From Acidobacteriota bacterium (GTDB taxonomy: Bacteria > Acidobacteriota > Thermoanaerobaculia > Multivoradales > JBCCEF01), in the NCBI GenBank assembly GCA_039028635.1, contig JBCCHV010000020.1:1-64000 (forward strand): a stretch of 64,000 bases of DNA. Reading direction: 5' to 3'. The notes below the pieces were generated by a model. That model was not told the DNA's origin. It worked only from the letters and a program-made list of their open reading frames with translations, and ran no database searches. The stretch's first letter is position 1; every line of letters begins with the position of its first letter. This document shows positions 45,001 through 54,704 of this stretch, piece after piece. Made by a program: the position numbers and the translations under genes.

Positions 45001-46467
45001 TCAGGGGGCCTGACGGCCCCCTGAGAAGGACAGCAGCGCATAGATCACACCGGCCGTCCCCAGGCTGACGAACCAGCCGTGGGTGTAGAGGCCGGACCAG
45101 AAGGGCGCCACGGCGATGGCGCCGTGGGTCGCCTGGGCGAGGAAACCCGGGAGATTCGGCAGGATTCCCAGAGCCATCGCCAGCAAGGCGCGGCCGTTGA
45201 AGCCGCGGCGAAAGCTGTAGGGCCCATCGGGCCGGTAGAGCCCTTCCACCTCCAGGCGGCACCGGCGCAGCAGGAAATAGTCCACCAGCATGACGCCGGC
45301 GATGGAGCCGAGGAGAGCGCCATAGCCGATCAGCCAGGTGAAGATGTAGGCCCCGAGGTCATTGAACAGGCGCCAGGGCATGATGGCGATACCCAAGCCG
45401 CCGGTGATCAAGCCACCGGTCTTGAAGTCGATGCGCCGCGGTGCGAGGTTCGAGAAGTCGTTGGCCGGCGACACCACGTTGGCGGCGATGTTGGTCGAGA
45501 GGGTCGCCAGGGTGAGCCCGAGGAGCGCGAGAACCACCGCCCAGCCCTCGAATCTGGCGAGTAGCAGCACCGGATCCCAGATCGCTTCGCCGAAGGCCAG
45601 CACCGTGGCACCGGTGACGGCGACGCCGACAAAGGCGAACAGTGTCATGGTGGTCGGCAGTCCGACGAGCTGGCCAACGAACTGATCGCGCTGGCGGCGG
45701 GCGAAACGCGAGAAGTCGGGGATGTTGAGCGACAGCGTCGCCCAGAAACCCACCATCGCCGTCAAGTTGGGCCAGAACAAGCGCCAGAAGTCGCTCGGCG
45801 GAGCCTCGCTGTGGACCGCGTCCATGCGACTCAACAGAGAGCCCAGGCCGCCCCCTACCCGCACCGCCCAGGCGAGCAGACCGAGGCTGATCAGCAGTAG
45901 CACCGGCGCGGCGAAGACTTCGAGACGCTTGATGCTCTCGATGCCGCGCAAGATGATGGCGATGTTGAGCGCCCAGAACAACAGGAAGCAGGCCAGTTGC
46001 CCGGCCGAGATGCCGACGATGGGCAGGGCTTCCGCCACCCCCGCCGGGGTGAATTCGAAGAGCACGGCCAGTAGGCTGTAGATCGCCGAGCCGCCGATCC
46101 AGGTCTGGATCCCGAACCAGCCGCAGGCGACCAGCGCCCGCATCAGCGCCGGGACATTGGCCCCGAGAGTGCCGAAGGAGGCGCGCAGCAGCACCGGAAA
46201 CGGAATCCCGTAGCGGGTACCGGCATGGGCATTGGCCACCATCGGCACCAACACCACCAGGTTGCCGAGGGCGATGGTCGCCAGCGCCTGGCGCCAGGTC
46301 ATGCCTTGGGAGATGAGCCCGGCGGCCATCGTGTAGGTCGGAATGCAGACCGCCATCCCCACCCACAGGGCGGCGAAGTTCCACCAGCTCCAGGTTCGAC
46401 CCGCCGGCGGCACTGGCGCCAGGTCGGCGTTGTACAACGGCGAGCTCTCGATTCCCTCGCGGTCCAT
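45001..46467 (-). CDS. NCS1-family nucleobase/hydantoin-type permease
   Basis: The 488-residue membrane protein starts with the NCS1 consensus LYNADLAPVPPAGRTWSWWNF and WVGMAVCIPTYTMAAGL, has about 12 helices and ends in a loop with RRCRLEVEGLY. GGGAGG precedes the ATG. Members import cytosine, purines, uracil, allantoin or hydantoins; I cannot choose between them. The strong terminator at 46560 isolates it from the upstream acyl-CoA dehydrogenase. Confidence 0.93.
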   Translation of the reverse strand: MDREGIESSPLYNADLAPVPPAGRTWSWWNFAALWVGMAVCIPTYTMAAGLISQGMTWRQALATIALGNLVVLVPMVANAHAGTRYGIPFPVLLRASFGTLGANVPALMRALVACGWFGIQTWIGGSAIYSLLAVLFEFTPAGVAEALPIVGISAGQLACFLLFWALNIAIILRGIESIKRLEVFAAPVLLLISLGLLAWAVRVGGGLGSLLSRMDAVHSEAPPSDFWRLFWPNLTAMVGFWATLSLNIPDFSRFARRQRDQFVGQLVGLPTTMTLFAFVGVAVTGATVLAFGEAIWDPVLLLARFEGWAVVLALLGLTLATLSTNIAANVVSPANDFSNLAPRRIDFKTGGLITGGLGIAIMPWRLFNDLGAYIFTWLIGYGALLGSIAGVMLVDYFLLRRCRLEVEGLYRPDGPYSFRRGFNGRALLAMALGILPNLPGFLAQATHGAIAVAPFWSGLYTHGWFVSLGTAGVIYALLSFSGGRQAP

Positions 46468-46559
46468 AGGCCCTCCCGGCCTCGATCTCAGCAGAGTAAC
46501 CGCCGGAGCGTACCAGCCTCGTCTGCGTCCTCGGCGCCCTGAGAGCTCGCCGAGACGCA

Positions 46560-46588
46560 AAAAGGGCGGGCTCGAGGCCCGCCCTTTT
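46560..46588 (-). terminator. Intrinsic terminator of acyl-CoA dehydrogenase gene
   Basis: A perfect 12-bp inverted repeat, AAAAGGGCGGGC (46560-46571) with 46577-46588, has a five-base loop and an A/T flank on both sides, so it can act bidirectionally. It lies 22 bases past the acyl-CoA dehydrogenase stop. Confidence 0.85.
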
Positions 46589-46609
46589 CAATCGACCGCT
46601 GTGCCGGCC

Positions 46610-48535
46610 CTAGCCGGCTTTCTCGGCCTTCACCGGCGCCAGCCGCGGCTTGGCCGCGGAGCGCGCCTTCTTGGCCTCCAGCTCCTGGCGCTCGCGGAAG
46701 CGAATGATGCCTTCCTCGATCCACTTGTGATGGCCCTTCAGCACCCGCATGGCGACCGAGTACTTGCGGCTATCGTCGTTCGACCACAGGTCGCGGAAGA
46801 GCTGCTTGATCTGGCGCCGCGAGGTGCGGCAGAAGAGATCCGCCAGCTCGATGGCGTTGCGTGCATCGCGGCTCGCCTGCTGCGACAGGGCCTGGGCCCG
46901 GCACACCGACGCCGCCATCGCGAAGAGCTCGTTGGCGATGTCGACCAGGCGGAACAGGAAGGCCTGCTTGTTCTGCAGCTTGGCCTGGTGCACCACCATG
47001 CCGTGGAAGACCTGGCGGGCGAGCTTGCGCGAGCTGCGCTCGACGAAGCGCAGGTGGCCGGCGAGGCGGCCGAACTCCTCGTAGCGCGGGTAGTGGCCCC
47101 AGCCCAGCCAACGGGTCGGGTACCAGGTGCCGTAGAAGGCGCCCATGTTGGGCAATGCCGCCGCTTTCTCGGCGACGCTCTTCTTGGGATCGATCAAGTC
47201 ACCGGCGACCTGCAGGTGCTTGTCCACCGCCTCGCGGGCCATGAAGAGATGCATGATCTCGCTCGAACCCTCGAAGATCTTGTTGATGCGGTAGTCACGC
47301 ATCACCCGCTCGACACCGGCCGCCTCCTCACCGCGGGCGATCAGGGACTTCTCGGTCTCGTAGCCGCGACCACCGCGGATCTGCATCGTCTCGTCGACGA
47401 TGCGCCAGGTGTGGAAGGTGTTCCATTCCTTGGCGGCGGCAGCTTCGAGGCGGATGTCGTAACCGCCGCGGTCGGCCATCTCCGTCGCCAAAGCGGCCAC
47501 CGACTCCATGGCATAGGTGTAGGAAGCCATGTCGGCGAGCTTGTGGGCGATGGCCTCGTGCTTGCCGATCGGCTTACCCCACTGCTCGCGCTCGGCGGCG
47601 AAGGTGCGGCAGATTTCGAGACAGGCCTTGGCGGTGCCGACGGAGCCGTTGGGGATCGACAGACGACCATCGTTGAGGGTGGTGAGGGCGATCTTGAGAC
47701 CGCGGCCCTCGGCGCCGATCAGGTTCTCGGCCGGCACCCGCACGTCCTTGAAGCTGATCACGGCATTGGCCAGAGCGCGCAGACCCATGAAGTGACAGCG
47801 ATGCTCGATCTTGACGCCTTCCCAGGCGGTCTCGACCACGAAGGCGCTGATCTTGCGAGTCGCCGGGTCCGTCGCCATCACCACCAGCAGCTTGGCGAGG
47901 GTGCCGTTGGTGCACCACAGCTTCTCACCGCTGATGATGTAGTCGCCGTTGTTGTCCTTGACCGCGGTGGTGGTCATGCGGGCCGGATCGGAACCCACCT
48001 GAGACTCGGTGAGGGCGAAGGCCGAAATCTCGCCCTTGGCACAACGCGGCAGGTACTTCTTCTTCAGCGCGTCACTGCCGAAGAGCTTGAGCGGCTGGGG
48101 CACGCCGATCGACTGGTGCGCCGAGAGCAGGGCCGAGAGGTTGCCGTCGACGCTGCCCAGCAGGCGCATCACCTTCTGGTACTCGGCCGACGTGAAGCCG
48201 AGGCCGCCGTACTCCTTGGGAATCTTCATCCCGAAGGCGCCGAGCTTGCGCAGACCATCGACGACGCTCTCCGGATACTCGCCGGTGGCGTCGATCTCGA
48301 CGGCATCGACCTCGTCGCGCAGGAACTCGCGAATCGCCTGGTAGAAGGCGCGGAACTCGGGGCGCTCCTCGTCGTCATTGCGCGGCAGCGGGAAGGGGTG
48401 GATCAAGTCGAGGCGAAAGTTGCCGAGAAACAGCTCTCGCATGAAGCTGGGCTGCTTCCACTCTTTCTCCCGCGAAGCTTCGGCAACCTCCATCGACTCC
48501 GCTTCGCTGACCTGAATGCGCTTCTTCTCTGCCAT
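46610..48535 (-). CDS. Acyl-CoA dehydrogenase
   Basis: The 641-residue FAD enzyme oxidises acyl-CoA at the alpha-beta bond. Blocks typical of the family are ALTESQVGSD, FVVETAWEGV, GLRALANAVISFKDVRVPAENLIG and IRGGRGYETEKSLIARGE, with a C-terminal extension beyond the classical ~380 residues. The length matches the larger FadE group. The ATG at 48535 precedes a charged N-terminus. The electron acceptor and chain length preference cannot be told. Confidence 0.93.
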   Translation of the reverse strand: MAEKKRIQVSEAESMEVAEASREKEWKQPSFMRELFLGNFRLDLIHPFPLPRNDDEERPEFRAFYQAIREFLRDEVDAVEIDATGEYPESVVDGLRKLGAFGMKIPKEYGGLGFTSAEYQKVMRLLGSVDGNLSALLSAHQSIGVPQPLKLFGSDALKKKYLPRCAKGEISAFALTESQVGSDPARMTTTAVKDNNGDYIISGEKLWCTNGTLAKLLVVMATDPATRKISAFVVETAWEGVKIEHRCHFMGLRALANAVISFKDVRVPAENLIGAEGRGLKIALTTLNDGRLSIPNGSVGTAKACLEICRTFAAEREQWGKPIGKHEAIAHKLADMASYTYAMESVAALATEMADRGGYDIRLEAAAAKEWNTFHTWRIVDETMQIRGGRGYETEKSLIARGEEAAGVERVMRDYRINKIFEGSSEIMHLFMAREAVDKHLQVAGDLIDPKKSVAEKAAALPNMGAFYGTWYPTRWLGWGHYPRYEEFGRLAGHLRFVERSSRKLARQVFHGMVVHQAKLQNKQAFLFRLVDIANELFAMAASVCRAQALSQQASRDARNAIELADLFCRTSRRQIKQLFRDLWSNDDSRKYSVAMRVLKGHHKWIEEGIIRFRERQELEAKKARSAAKPRLAPVKAEKAG

Positions 48536-48702
48536 GGCGAAACCCCCTGTGCTGGTGAATCCTTCGGCCCTTATGCCGCGTCTCGGCAATTAGTCTAGCA
48601 GAGTCGGCGACCTGGTCAAAAACTCAGGAGCCAAAGGGCTTCTCGAACGATCCCCGAGTTCGCTGTGGGTCTGGATCGAATTTCCTTGCCGCGGGCCGGC
48701 AA

Positions 48703-49608
48703 TTACGAACGTTCGTCCTCTTTCTTCCACACCGCCAGGGCCACCCCGAGGATCACCAAAGCCGCCCCGATTCCCACCCGAACGGTCAGGGTTTCTTCGA
48801 GAAACAGGGTGCCGGTGACCACCGCCACCACCGGCACCGCATAGGTGATCAGGGAGAGACGAGTCGCCGGCATGCGGCCGAGAAGCCAGAAGTAGACCGA
48901 AAAGGTCACCGCCGAGCCGAAGATCGCCAGGTAGAGGATGGCGCCCACCGACGAGACGTCCCAGATCATTTCCCGATCGCCCTCGACGAGGGCCGCCAGG
49001 GTGCCCATCACGGCACCGGTCAGCAGCATCGGCACCGCCGTGATGGAGAGCGGATGGAGGCCCTTCCCCCAGCGTTTGGTGGCGACATTGGCGAAGGCCG
49101 AGACCAGCGGCGAGACCAGGAACAGGCCGGCCGCCGCCGCGATCCCGCCACCCAAGGCGCCGACCTCGCCGACCGGCTCGGCGAGGCGGCTGAGGTCCTC
49201 GGAGAAGATCACCGCCACCCCAGCGAAGCCGATCAGGGTGCCGCTCAGGGAGCGCGCCGTCAGGCGCTCACCGGGCAGCCAGAAGTGACTGAAGGCGGCG
49301 ACGAACAGCGGAAAAGTCGCGAACAGGACAGCGGCCAGGCCGGACGAGATGCGCTGCTCGGCCCAGTAGACGATGCCGTAGGAGAGGGAGAAAGAGAGCA
49401 GGCCGTTGAGGGCCCACAGGGCGACCTCGCGACGACTCTGGCCGAGGCGAACGCGGAACAGCGGCACCATCGCCAGCAGGACAGCTCCCGCAAGAGCGAA
49501 GCGCAGCGCCACGCCGGTAAAGGGGGGCGTGCCCTCGAGGCCGATGCGGATCGCCGCCCAGGTGGTCCCCCAGATCAACACCAACACCGCGACCGCCAGT
49601 CGATTCAT
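48703..49608 (-). CDS. EamA/DMT-family transporter
   Basis: The 301-residue membrane protein has about ten hydrophobic helices forming the duplicated EamA (DUF6) pattern, beginning LVLIWGTTWAAIRIGLEG and with a second copy around AFANVATKRWGKG. It is a likely drug/metabolite exporter with an unknown substrate. It is flanked by asnS (same strand, upstream) and the acyl-CoA dehydrogenase downstream. Confidence 0.93.
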   Translation of the reverse strand: MNRLAVAVLVLIWGTTWAAIRIGLEGTPPFTGVALRFALAGAVLLAMVPLFRVRLGQSRREVALWALNGLLSFSLSYGIVYWAEQRISSGLAAVLFATFPLFVAAFSHFWLPGERLTARSLSGTLIGFAGVAVIFSEDLSRLAEPVGEVGALGGGIAAAAGLFLVSPLVSAFANVATKRWGKGLHPLSITAVPMLLTGAVMGTLAALVEGDREMIWDVSSVGAILYLAIFGSAVTFSVYFWLLGRMPATRLSLITYAVPVVAVVTGTLFLEETLTVRVGIGAALVILGVALAVWKKEDERS

Positions 49609-49655
49609 GGCCTCCCCCAGAGAAACCGGCCGCGAATCGTCGGGTCGTGCGGCGG

Positions 49656-50960
49656 CTACGGATAAATGCGGTAGAGCATTCGAGGATACGGAATTGTCTC
49701 ACGAAGGTGAGGGACTCCGCACATCCAGGCAACGAAACGCTCGATTCCCATACCGAAGCCGGAATGGGGGAAGCCACCGTACTTGCGGACGTCGAGGTAC
49801 CACTGGAAGGCCTCGACGGGCAGGTCGTGCTGCTGAATGCGCTCGAGCAGCAGGTCGTGATCGTGGATACGCTGACTGCCGCCGATGATCTCGCCGTAGC
49901 CTTCAGGAGCGAGCAGGTCGAGACCCAGCACCACTTCCGGATCCTCCGGGTCGGGCTCCATATAAAACGCCTTCATCACCGTCGGGAAGCGACTCACCAT
50001 CACCGGACGGTCGAAGTGGTTGGCGAGAACGGTTTCGTCGTCGCCACCGAAATCGTCGCCGAACTCGAGCTCGTGGCCCTGCTTGCGCAGGATCTCGAGA
50101 GCTTCGCGGTAGGTGATGCGCGGGAACGGCGGAATGATGCGTTCGAGGGCGGCGGGGTCCCGCTCCAGCACCTCGAGATCTTCCTGACAGCGCTCGAGCA
50201 CTCGCCCGACGAGCTCACAGACGAACTCCTCGGCGAGCTCGCAGAGGCCATCGAACTCGAGGAAGGCGACCTCCGGCTCGACCATCCAAAACTCCATCAG
50301 ATGGCGGCGGGTCTTCGACTTCTCGGCCCGAAAGGTCGGTCCGAAACAGTAGACCTTGCCGAGGGCGGCGGCGGCGGGCTCGAGGTAGAGCTGCCCCGAC
50401 TGGCTGAGGAAGGCCTGGTCGCCGAAGTAGTCGGTCTCGAAGAGGGTCGAGGTGCCCTCGCAAGCCGCCGGCGTCAGGATCGGCGAGTCGATGAGCGTGA
50501 ACTCGCGCCGGTAGAAGAAGTCACGAATCGCCTGGCAGACCTCGCTGCGCACACGCAGCACGGCGCGCTGCTTGCTGGAGCGCAGCCAGAGGTGGCGATG
50601 CTCCATCAGGAAGGCGGTGCCGTGCTCCTTGGGGGTGATCGGAAAGGGCTCGCTGATCTGCAGCACCGAAAAATCGGTGAGCTGAACCTCGACCCCCCCG
50701 GGCGCCCGCGGGTCGGCCTTGACCCTGCCACGCAGCTCGACCGTCGACTCCTGAGTCGAAGCCACCACGTCTTCCCAACCGGAGTCCGAGAGATCGGCCT
50801 TGCTGGCAACACACTGCACCACGCCGCTGCCGTCGCGGATCTGGAGAAAGCCAATCTTGCCGCTCGACCGCTTCTTCTGAATCCAGCCACGCAGATAGAC
50901 GTGCTGGCCATCGAAATCGGCGAGGGATCGAATACTCGGAGTGGGGAGTCGGTCAGCCAT
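49656..50960 (-). CDS. asnS: Asparaginyl-tRNA synthetase
   Basis: This class IIb synthetase charges tRNA-Asn. The 434-residue product has an OB-fold anticodon-binding N-terminus (VYLRGWIQKKRSSGKIGFLQIRDG), motif 2 (FRAEKSKTRRHLMEFWMVEPE) and motif 3 (GFGMGIERFVAWM). The length is typical for AsnRS and the sequence lacks the AspRS GAD insert. The ATG at 50960 opens a short polar N-terminus. Confidence 0.96.
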   Translation of the reverse strand: MADRLPTPSIRSLADFDGQHVYLRGWIQKKRSSGKIGFLQIRDGSGVVQCVASKADLSDSGWEDVVASTQESTVELRGRVKADPRAPGGVEVQLTDFSVLQISEPFPITPKEHGTAFLMEHRHLWLRSSKQRAVLRVRSEVCQAIRDFFYRREFTLIDSPILTPAACEGTSTLFETDYFGDQAFLSQSGQLYLEPAAAALGKVYCFGPTFRAEKSKTRRHLMEFWMVEPEVAFLEFDGLCELAEEFVCELVGRVLERCQEDLEVLERDPAALERIIPPFPRITYREALEILRKQGHELEFGDDFGGDDETVLANHFDRPVMVSRFPTVMKAFYMEPDPEDPEVVLGLDLLAPEGYGEIIGGSQRIHDHDLLLERIQQHDLPVEAFQWYLDVRKYGGFPHSGFGMGIERFVAWMCGVPHLRETIPYPRMLYRIYP

Positions 50961-51008
50961 AAGAGAGGGATTCTATGGGCCTCTCCGGCAGGGCGCAAGA
51001 CGAGCCGC

Positions 51009-51038
51009 GGCCCTTCCCGGGAGAGCCCGGAAAGGGCC
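51009..51038 (-). terminator. Hairpin 3' of Cys-rich gene pair
   Basis: GGCCCTTCCCGGG (51009-51021) pairs with 51026-51038 over 13 bases with one mismatch and a 4-base loop. It follows the stop of the second Cys-rich gene and could terminate their transcript; a U-tract is lacking. Confidence 0.5.
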
Positions 51039-51055
51039 AGTGTCAGGCCCGTCCC

Positions 51056-51472
51056 TCAGCAGACGTCGATGCGATCCCGCGCGTCGCCGCCGCCGTTGCC
51101 GGCACCGTCGCTGTCGTTACCGCACTGCTCTTCTTCGCAGATTTCGAGCACCGCTTCACAGAACAGCTCGCCCCCTTCGAAGGAGTCCTGAGCGTCGGTG
51201 AGGCACTGCTCACGCACCATCTCGCAGTCCGACTGCGGAAAGTTGTTGTCGATACAGCCCTGGTAGCCGGTATGGCAGCCCGCCACCGTCTGAGCATGGC
51301 CCTGATCGAGGAACGAGTAGCAGGCGTCCGCCTCGGCAGCGCAGAACACCGAGCAGCTATTGGTCAAGGGCCGAGCTTCGGCGTTGGTTCCCCAGCTACC
51401 GAGGAGCACGAGAAGGGCGAGGGCCAGTCCCGTCGGAGCGGAAACGGAGAGAGTCTTGAGCTTCGCATTCAT
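51056..51472 (-). CDS. Secreted Cys-rich protein, paralogue B
   Basis: The 138-residue product has a signal peptide (LALALLVLLGSW) and a mature part of about 105 residues with 11 cysteines, ending in ...DVC. The core ARPLT(N/D)SCSVFCAAEADAC, YQGC and EGGELFCEAVLEICEE is shared with the 51485 gene 12 bases upstream. I do not recognise the family. An odd number of cysteines, one of them the last residue, could allow a dimer or a covalent partner. Confidence 0.75.
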   Translation of the reverse strand: MNAKLKTLSVSAPTGLALALLVLLGSWGTNAEARPLTNSCSVFCAAEADACYSFLDQGHAQTVAGCHTGYQGCIDNNFPQSDCEMVREQCLTDAQDSFEGGELFCEAVLEICEEEQCGNDSDGAGNGGGDARDRIDVC

Positions 51473-51484
51473 GGGCGTTCGTCC

Positions 51485-51913
51485 TCAGCAATCTTCGATG
51501 TCGTCTTCACCGGCACCACCACCACCACCGCCACCGCCCGGTCCACCGCCACCGGGGCACTCGTCTTCTTCACACATCAGCAGGACGCTGTCGCAGAAGA
51601 GCTCGCCGCCCTCTTTCTCGGTCATCGCGTCTTCGAGACACTGGTCCCGATCCTGCTGGCAGCGCTGCGGCGTGAAGATGCCCTGGTCCAGGCAGCCTTG
51701 ATAGCTGGTGTGGCACCCCGGAACGGCGAGCGCATAGTCGGTGTCGACATCATCGAGACAGGCATCGACCTCGGCAGCGCAAAACACCGAACAGCTATCG
51801 GTCAGCGGGCGGGCGGTGGCCACAGAGGCCCATGAGCCCAACGCCAGGACCAGGACAAGAATCAGCAAAGCCTGGCCGGGAGGGCGAGTCGGACGATTCC
51901 GATCAGTCTCCAT
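51485..51913 (-). CDS. Secreted Cys-rich protein, paralogue A
   Basis: The 142-residue product has an N-terminal hydrophobic segment, a mature part with 11 cysteines in the same order as the 51056 product, and a poly-Gly run before a final ...DIEDC. AAGGAGAG precedes the ATG. It is a tandem duplicate with a partner differing mainly between conserved Cys. The gene pair is in one probable transcript. Function unknown; a secreted disulfide-rich family. Confidence 0.75.
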   Translation of the reverse strand: METDRNRPTRPPGQALLILVLVLALGSWASVATARPLTDSCSVFCAAEVDACLDDVDTDYALAVPGCHTSYQGCLDQGIFTPQRCQQDRDQCLEDAMTEKEGGELFCDSVLLMCEEDECPGGGGPGGGGGGGGAGEDDIEDC

Positions 51914-52068
51914 CGTGGTCTCTCCTTCGAGGAGTTGGTGAGGCCGAGCCCGGCCTCGGGGTGGATCCCCGAGAATCACCACGGCGCCGGCCGACGGGTG
52001 CTCGTGATGAGCACCGCATTCGGCACAGCGATGTACCTACTTACATTCGGTCATCGAAGGAAGGAGCC

Positions 52069-52839
52069 CTAGGAGAGGGCGTGGGGACCCTCGATGATCT
52101 CGAGGGCGGCGGCCGCGGCGGCCTGCTCGGCGACCTTCTTGCTCCGACCGGAGCCGACGCCGACGCGATCGCCGTTGAGGCGGCATTCGAAGGTGAAGGT
52201 CTTCGAGTGGTCGGGGCCCGTCTCTTCGATCAGGCGGTAGTCGGGCAGGGCCCAACCCTCCGCCTGGGCGAGCTCCTGAAGCCGCGTCTTGGCGTCGATC
52301 AGGGCACGGTCGCGGCGGAAGCGCATGGCGTCTTCGAGCAGCTCGCGAATCAATCGCGCCACCGGCTCGAGGCCACCATCGAGGTAAATCGCGCCGAGAA
52401 CCGCTTCCATGCAGTCGGCCAGAAGGGAGTCCTTCGAACGGCCTCCGGAGCGTTCCTCACCGACTCCCAGTCGCATCAGCTCGCCGAGGCCGAGGAAGCG
52501 CGCCCGGCGCGCCAGCACCGGCCGCGACACCAGGTAGCTCTTGAGCTTGGAGAGCTCACCCTCGGGAACGTCCGGCAGAGTGCGATAGAGCCAGTCGGCG
52601 GTCACCATGCCGAGGACGGCATCGCCCAGGAACTCGAGACGCTCGTAATTGCCCGAGAAGCCGCGCTCGTTGGCGTGGGAGCGATGGGTGATCGCCAGCT
52701 CGATCAGCTCCGGCTGGCGGAAGCGATAGCCGAGCTGCTCCTCGAGCGGGCTCAAGCGGCGACCGAACCTCACCCGCGCCTCCTCGCGAGGGGGGCGAGT
52801 GACGGCATCGGTCCCGGAAAGATCATCGTCGGTTCTCAT
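52069..52839 (-). CDS. rnc: Ribonuclease III
   Basis: RNase III cleaves double-stranded RNA in rRNA and mRNA processing. The 256-residue product shows the catalytic signature NYERLEFLGDAVLG, then DCMEAVLGAIYLDGG and a C-terminal dsRNA-binding domain (TRLQELAQ..GWALPDY, GSGRSKKVAEQAAA). The ATG overlaps the mutL stop (ATGA), so it is coupled to mutL. Confidence 0.96.
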   Translation of the reverse strand: MRTDDDLSGTDAVTRPPREEARVRFGRRLSPLEEQLGYRFRQPELIELAITHRSHANERGFSGNYERLEFLGDAVLGMVTADWLYRTLPDVPEGELSKLKSYLVSRPVLARRARFLGLGELMRLGVGEERSGGRSKDSLLADCMEAVLGAIYLDGGLEPVARLIRELLEDAMRFRRDRALIDAKTRLQELAQAEGWALPDYRLIEETGPDHSKTFTFECRLNGDRVGVGSGRSKKVAEQAAAAAALEIIEGPHALS

Positions 52840-54704
52840 CGCCTCTTGAAACGCCGCTCGAGATCCGAGTCGGTCATCTCCAGAACAACCGGCCGGCCGT
52901 GAGGGCAGGCGTATGGATTCTCGCAGACAAAGAGCTCCGCCACCAAGGCTTCCATCTCGGTGGCCGACAGGGGGTGATGCATCTTGACCGCCGCTTTGCA
53001 CGCCCGGCTCGCTGCCAGCGCTTCGAGGATCCGGCGACGCAGAGCCTCCGGCCCGGTGCCGCCTTCGTCGCTCTCCCCGAGCAGGGTGCGCAGCAGGTCC
53101 TCGGCCTCGTCCGGCGACAGCACCGCCGGAACCGCCGCCAAGGCGGCGCTACGCCCGGAGAGGCGGGCGACCTCGAATCCGCACCCCTCGAGACCCGGCT
53201 GCATCTCGCCGAGGCGCAGATCTTCCGCCGGCGAGAGCTCGAGCACCGGAGGCGTCAACAGCGCCTGGCTGGGGGTCGACTCCCGTTCCATCGCCAGCTT
53301 GAGGCGCTCGTAGAGGATGCGCTCGTGGGCGACGTGCTGATCGATCAGGTAGAGGCCGTCGGGACCCTCGAGCAGGATGAGCGTGCCCTTGTACTGGCCG
53401 AGGAGGCGAAAGGGGCGTTCCTCACCGGAGCGGCCGGAGAGGGGTACCACCGGACGCTTTTCCGGGGTGTAGCTGGGGGTGGCCAAACGCTCTTCGGCGT
53501 TCGCCGCCGGCGGCCCCGGGGATGCTTTCGTTCCCTCGCCGTAGGGGGCCGGCGGCGCGGCCACGCCATCGGCCCGGCGCACTTTCCAGTCCTCCTGGGG
53601 AGGCCAGACGCCCTTCGCCCCGCCCGGCGCCACCCGCGGGCGCTCGCCGAGCCCCTGCCAGGCCGCCGGTGCCGGCGGTCGAACCGGCGAACGCAGCGGC
53701 GCCGCCTCCTCGCCGCGAGCCGCCGCCAACCCCTCGCGCAGCCGTCCGTAGAGACGGTCGAGCACCGACAGCTCGCGGAACCGCACCTCGGCCTTTTGGG
53801 GGTGGACGTTGACGTCGACGTCCTCCGGCGGGACGTCGAGGAACAGGAAGAGGGACGGGTAGTCCTCGTTCTTCCACTCGTCGCGGACGGCGCGGTAAAA
53901 GGTCGCCAGCACCGAGCGATCCCGAATCAGGCGCCGATTGACGAACACGAAGAGGCGCCGACCGCGGGAAGTCGACGCCTTGCCCACCAACCCCTCGATG
54001 CCGTCGGCGCCGGCCGGCAACGGCGTCAGCTCACCGGCGAAGGGGCGTCCGAAGACCTGGGCGATGCGCTCACGAGCGCCCTCCAAGGTGCTGCTGTTCT
54101 TGACCGGCGGCGCCTCGAGCAGAGCGCGCCCCTGGTGCTGCAGCGAGAACTTCACGTCCGGCCGGGCGAGGGCATAGCCCTGCACCACCTCGACCACCCG
54201 CCGCAGCTCCGTCGCCGGCGCCTTGAGGAACTTGCGCCGCGCCGGCACATTGAAGAACAAAGAGGCGATCTCGAGGGTCGTGCCGCGCGCCCGGGCGGCC
54301 GGCTCCGCCACCTTGATGCGACCACCCTCGATGCGCACCCGATGGCCGTCCCCGGGCTCCTCGGCGGTGGTCAGCTCGACCCGGGCAACGGCCGCGATGG
54401 AGGCCAAAGCCTCACCCCGGAAGCCCAGCGTCGCCACCTGCTGCAGGTCTTCGAAGCTGTCGATCTTGCTGGTGGCGTGGCGATCGAAGGCCAGCAGAGC
54501 GTCGTCGCGCCCCATGCCGATGCCATCGTCGGCCACCAGAATGCGCCGTTTGCCACCCGCCTCGAGCTCGATGCGCACCTCCCGCGCCTGGGCGTCGAGG
54601 GAGTTCTCCACCAGCTCCTTGACCACCGACGCCGGACGCTCCACCACCTCCCCGGCCGCAATCTGGCTGACCAGGTGGTCGGACAGCAAACGAATCTTGG
54701 GCAT
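52836..54704 (-). CDS. mutL: DNA mismatch repair protein MutL
   Basis: The 622-residue product has the GHKL ATPase N-terminus (IAAGEVVERPASVVKELVENSLDA, DDGIGM, GFRGEAL) and a C-terminal dimerisation domain. The endonuclease-site pattern DQHxxxExxxxE is present as DQHVAHERILYE, with Ala changed to Val, together with ACKAAVK and CPHGRP. This suggests a nicking MutL, as in bacteria lacking MutH. It is the first gene of the mutL-rnc pair. Confidence 0.96.
   Translation of the reverse strand: MPKIRLLSDHLVSQIAAGEVVERPASVVKELVENSLDAQAREVRIELEAGGKRRILVADDGIGMGRDDALLAFDRHATSKIDSFEDLQQVATLGFRGEALASIAAVARVELTTAEEPGDGHRVRIEGGRIKVAEPAARARGTTLEIASLFFNVPARRKFLKAPATELRRVVEVVQGYALARPDVKFSLQHQGRALLEAPPVKNSSTLEGARERIAQVFGRPFAGELTPLPAGADGIEGLVGKASTSRGRRLFVFVNRRLIRDRSVLATFYRAVRDEWKNEDYPSLFLFLDVPPEDVDVNVHPQKAEVRFRELSVLDRLYGRLREGLAAARGEEAAPLRSPVRPPAPAAWQGLGERPRVAPGGAKGVWPPQEDWKVRRADGVAAPPAPYGEGTKASPGPPAANAEERLATPSYTPEKRPVVPLSGRSGEERPFRLLGQYKGTLILLEGPDGLYLIDQHVAHERILYERLKLAMERESTPSQALLTPPVLELSPAEDLRLGEMQPGLEGCGFEVARLSGRSAALAAVPAVLSPDEAEDLLRTLLGESDEGGTGPEALRRRILEALAASRACKAAVKMHHPLSATEMEALVAELFVCENPYACPHGRPVVLEMTDSDLERRFKRR

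Noticed and set aside
46343-48598. 751-residue plus-strand ORF across the NCS1 permease start and the acyl-CoA dehydrogenase
   Set aside because: It is antisense to genes with clear family motifs and contains a strong terminator within it.
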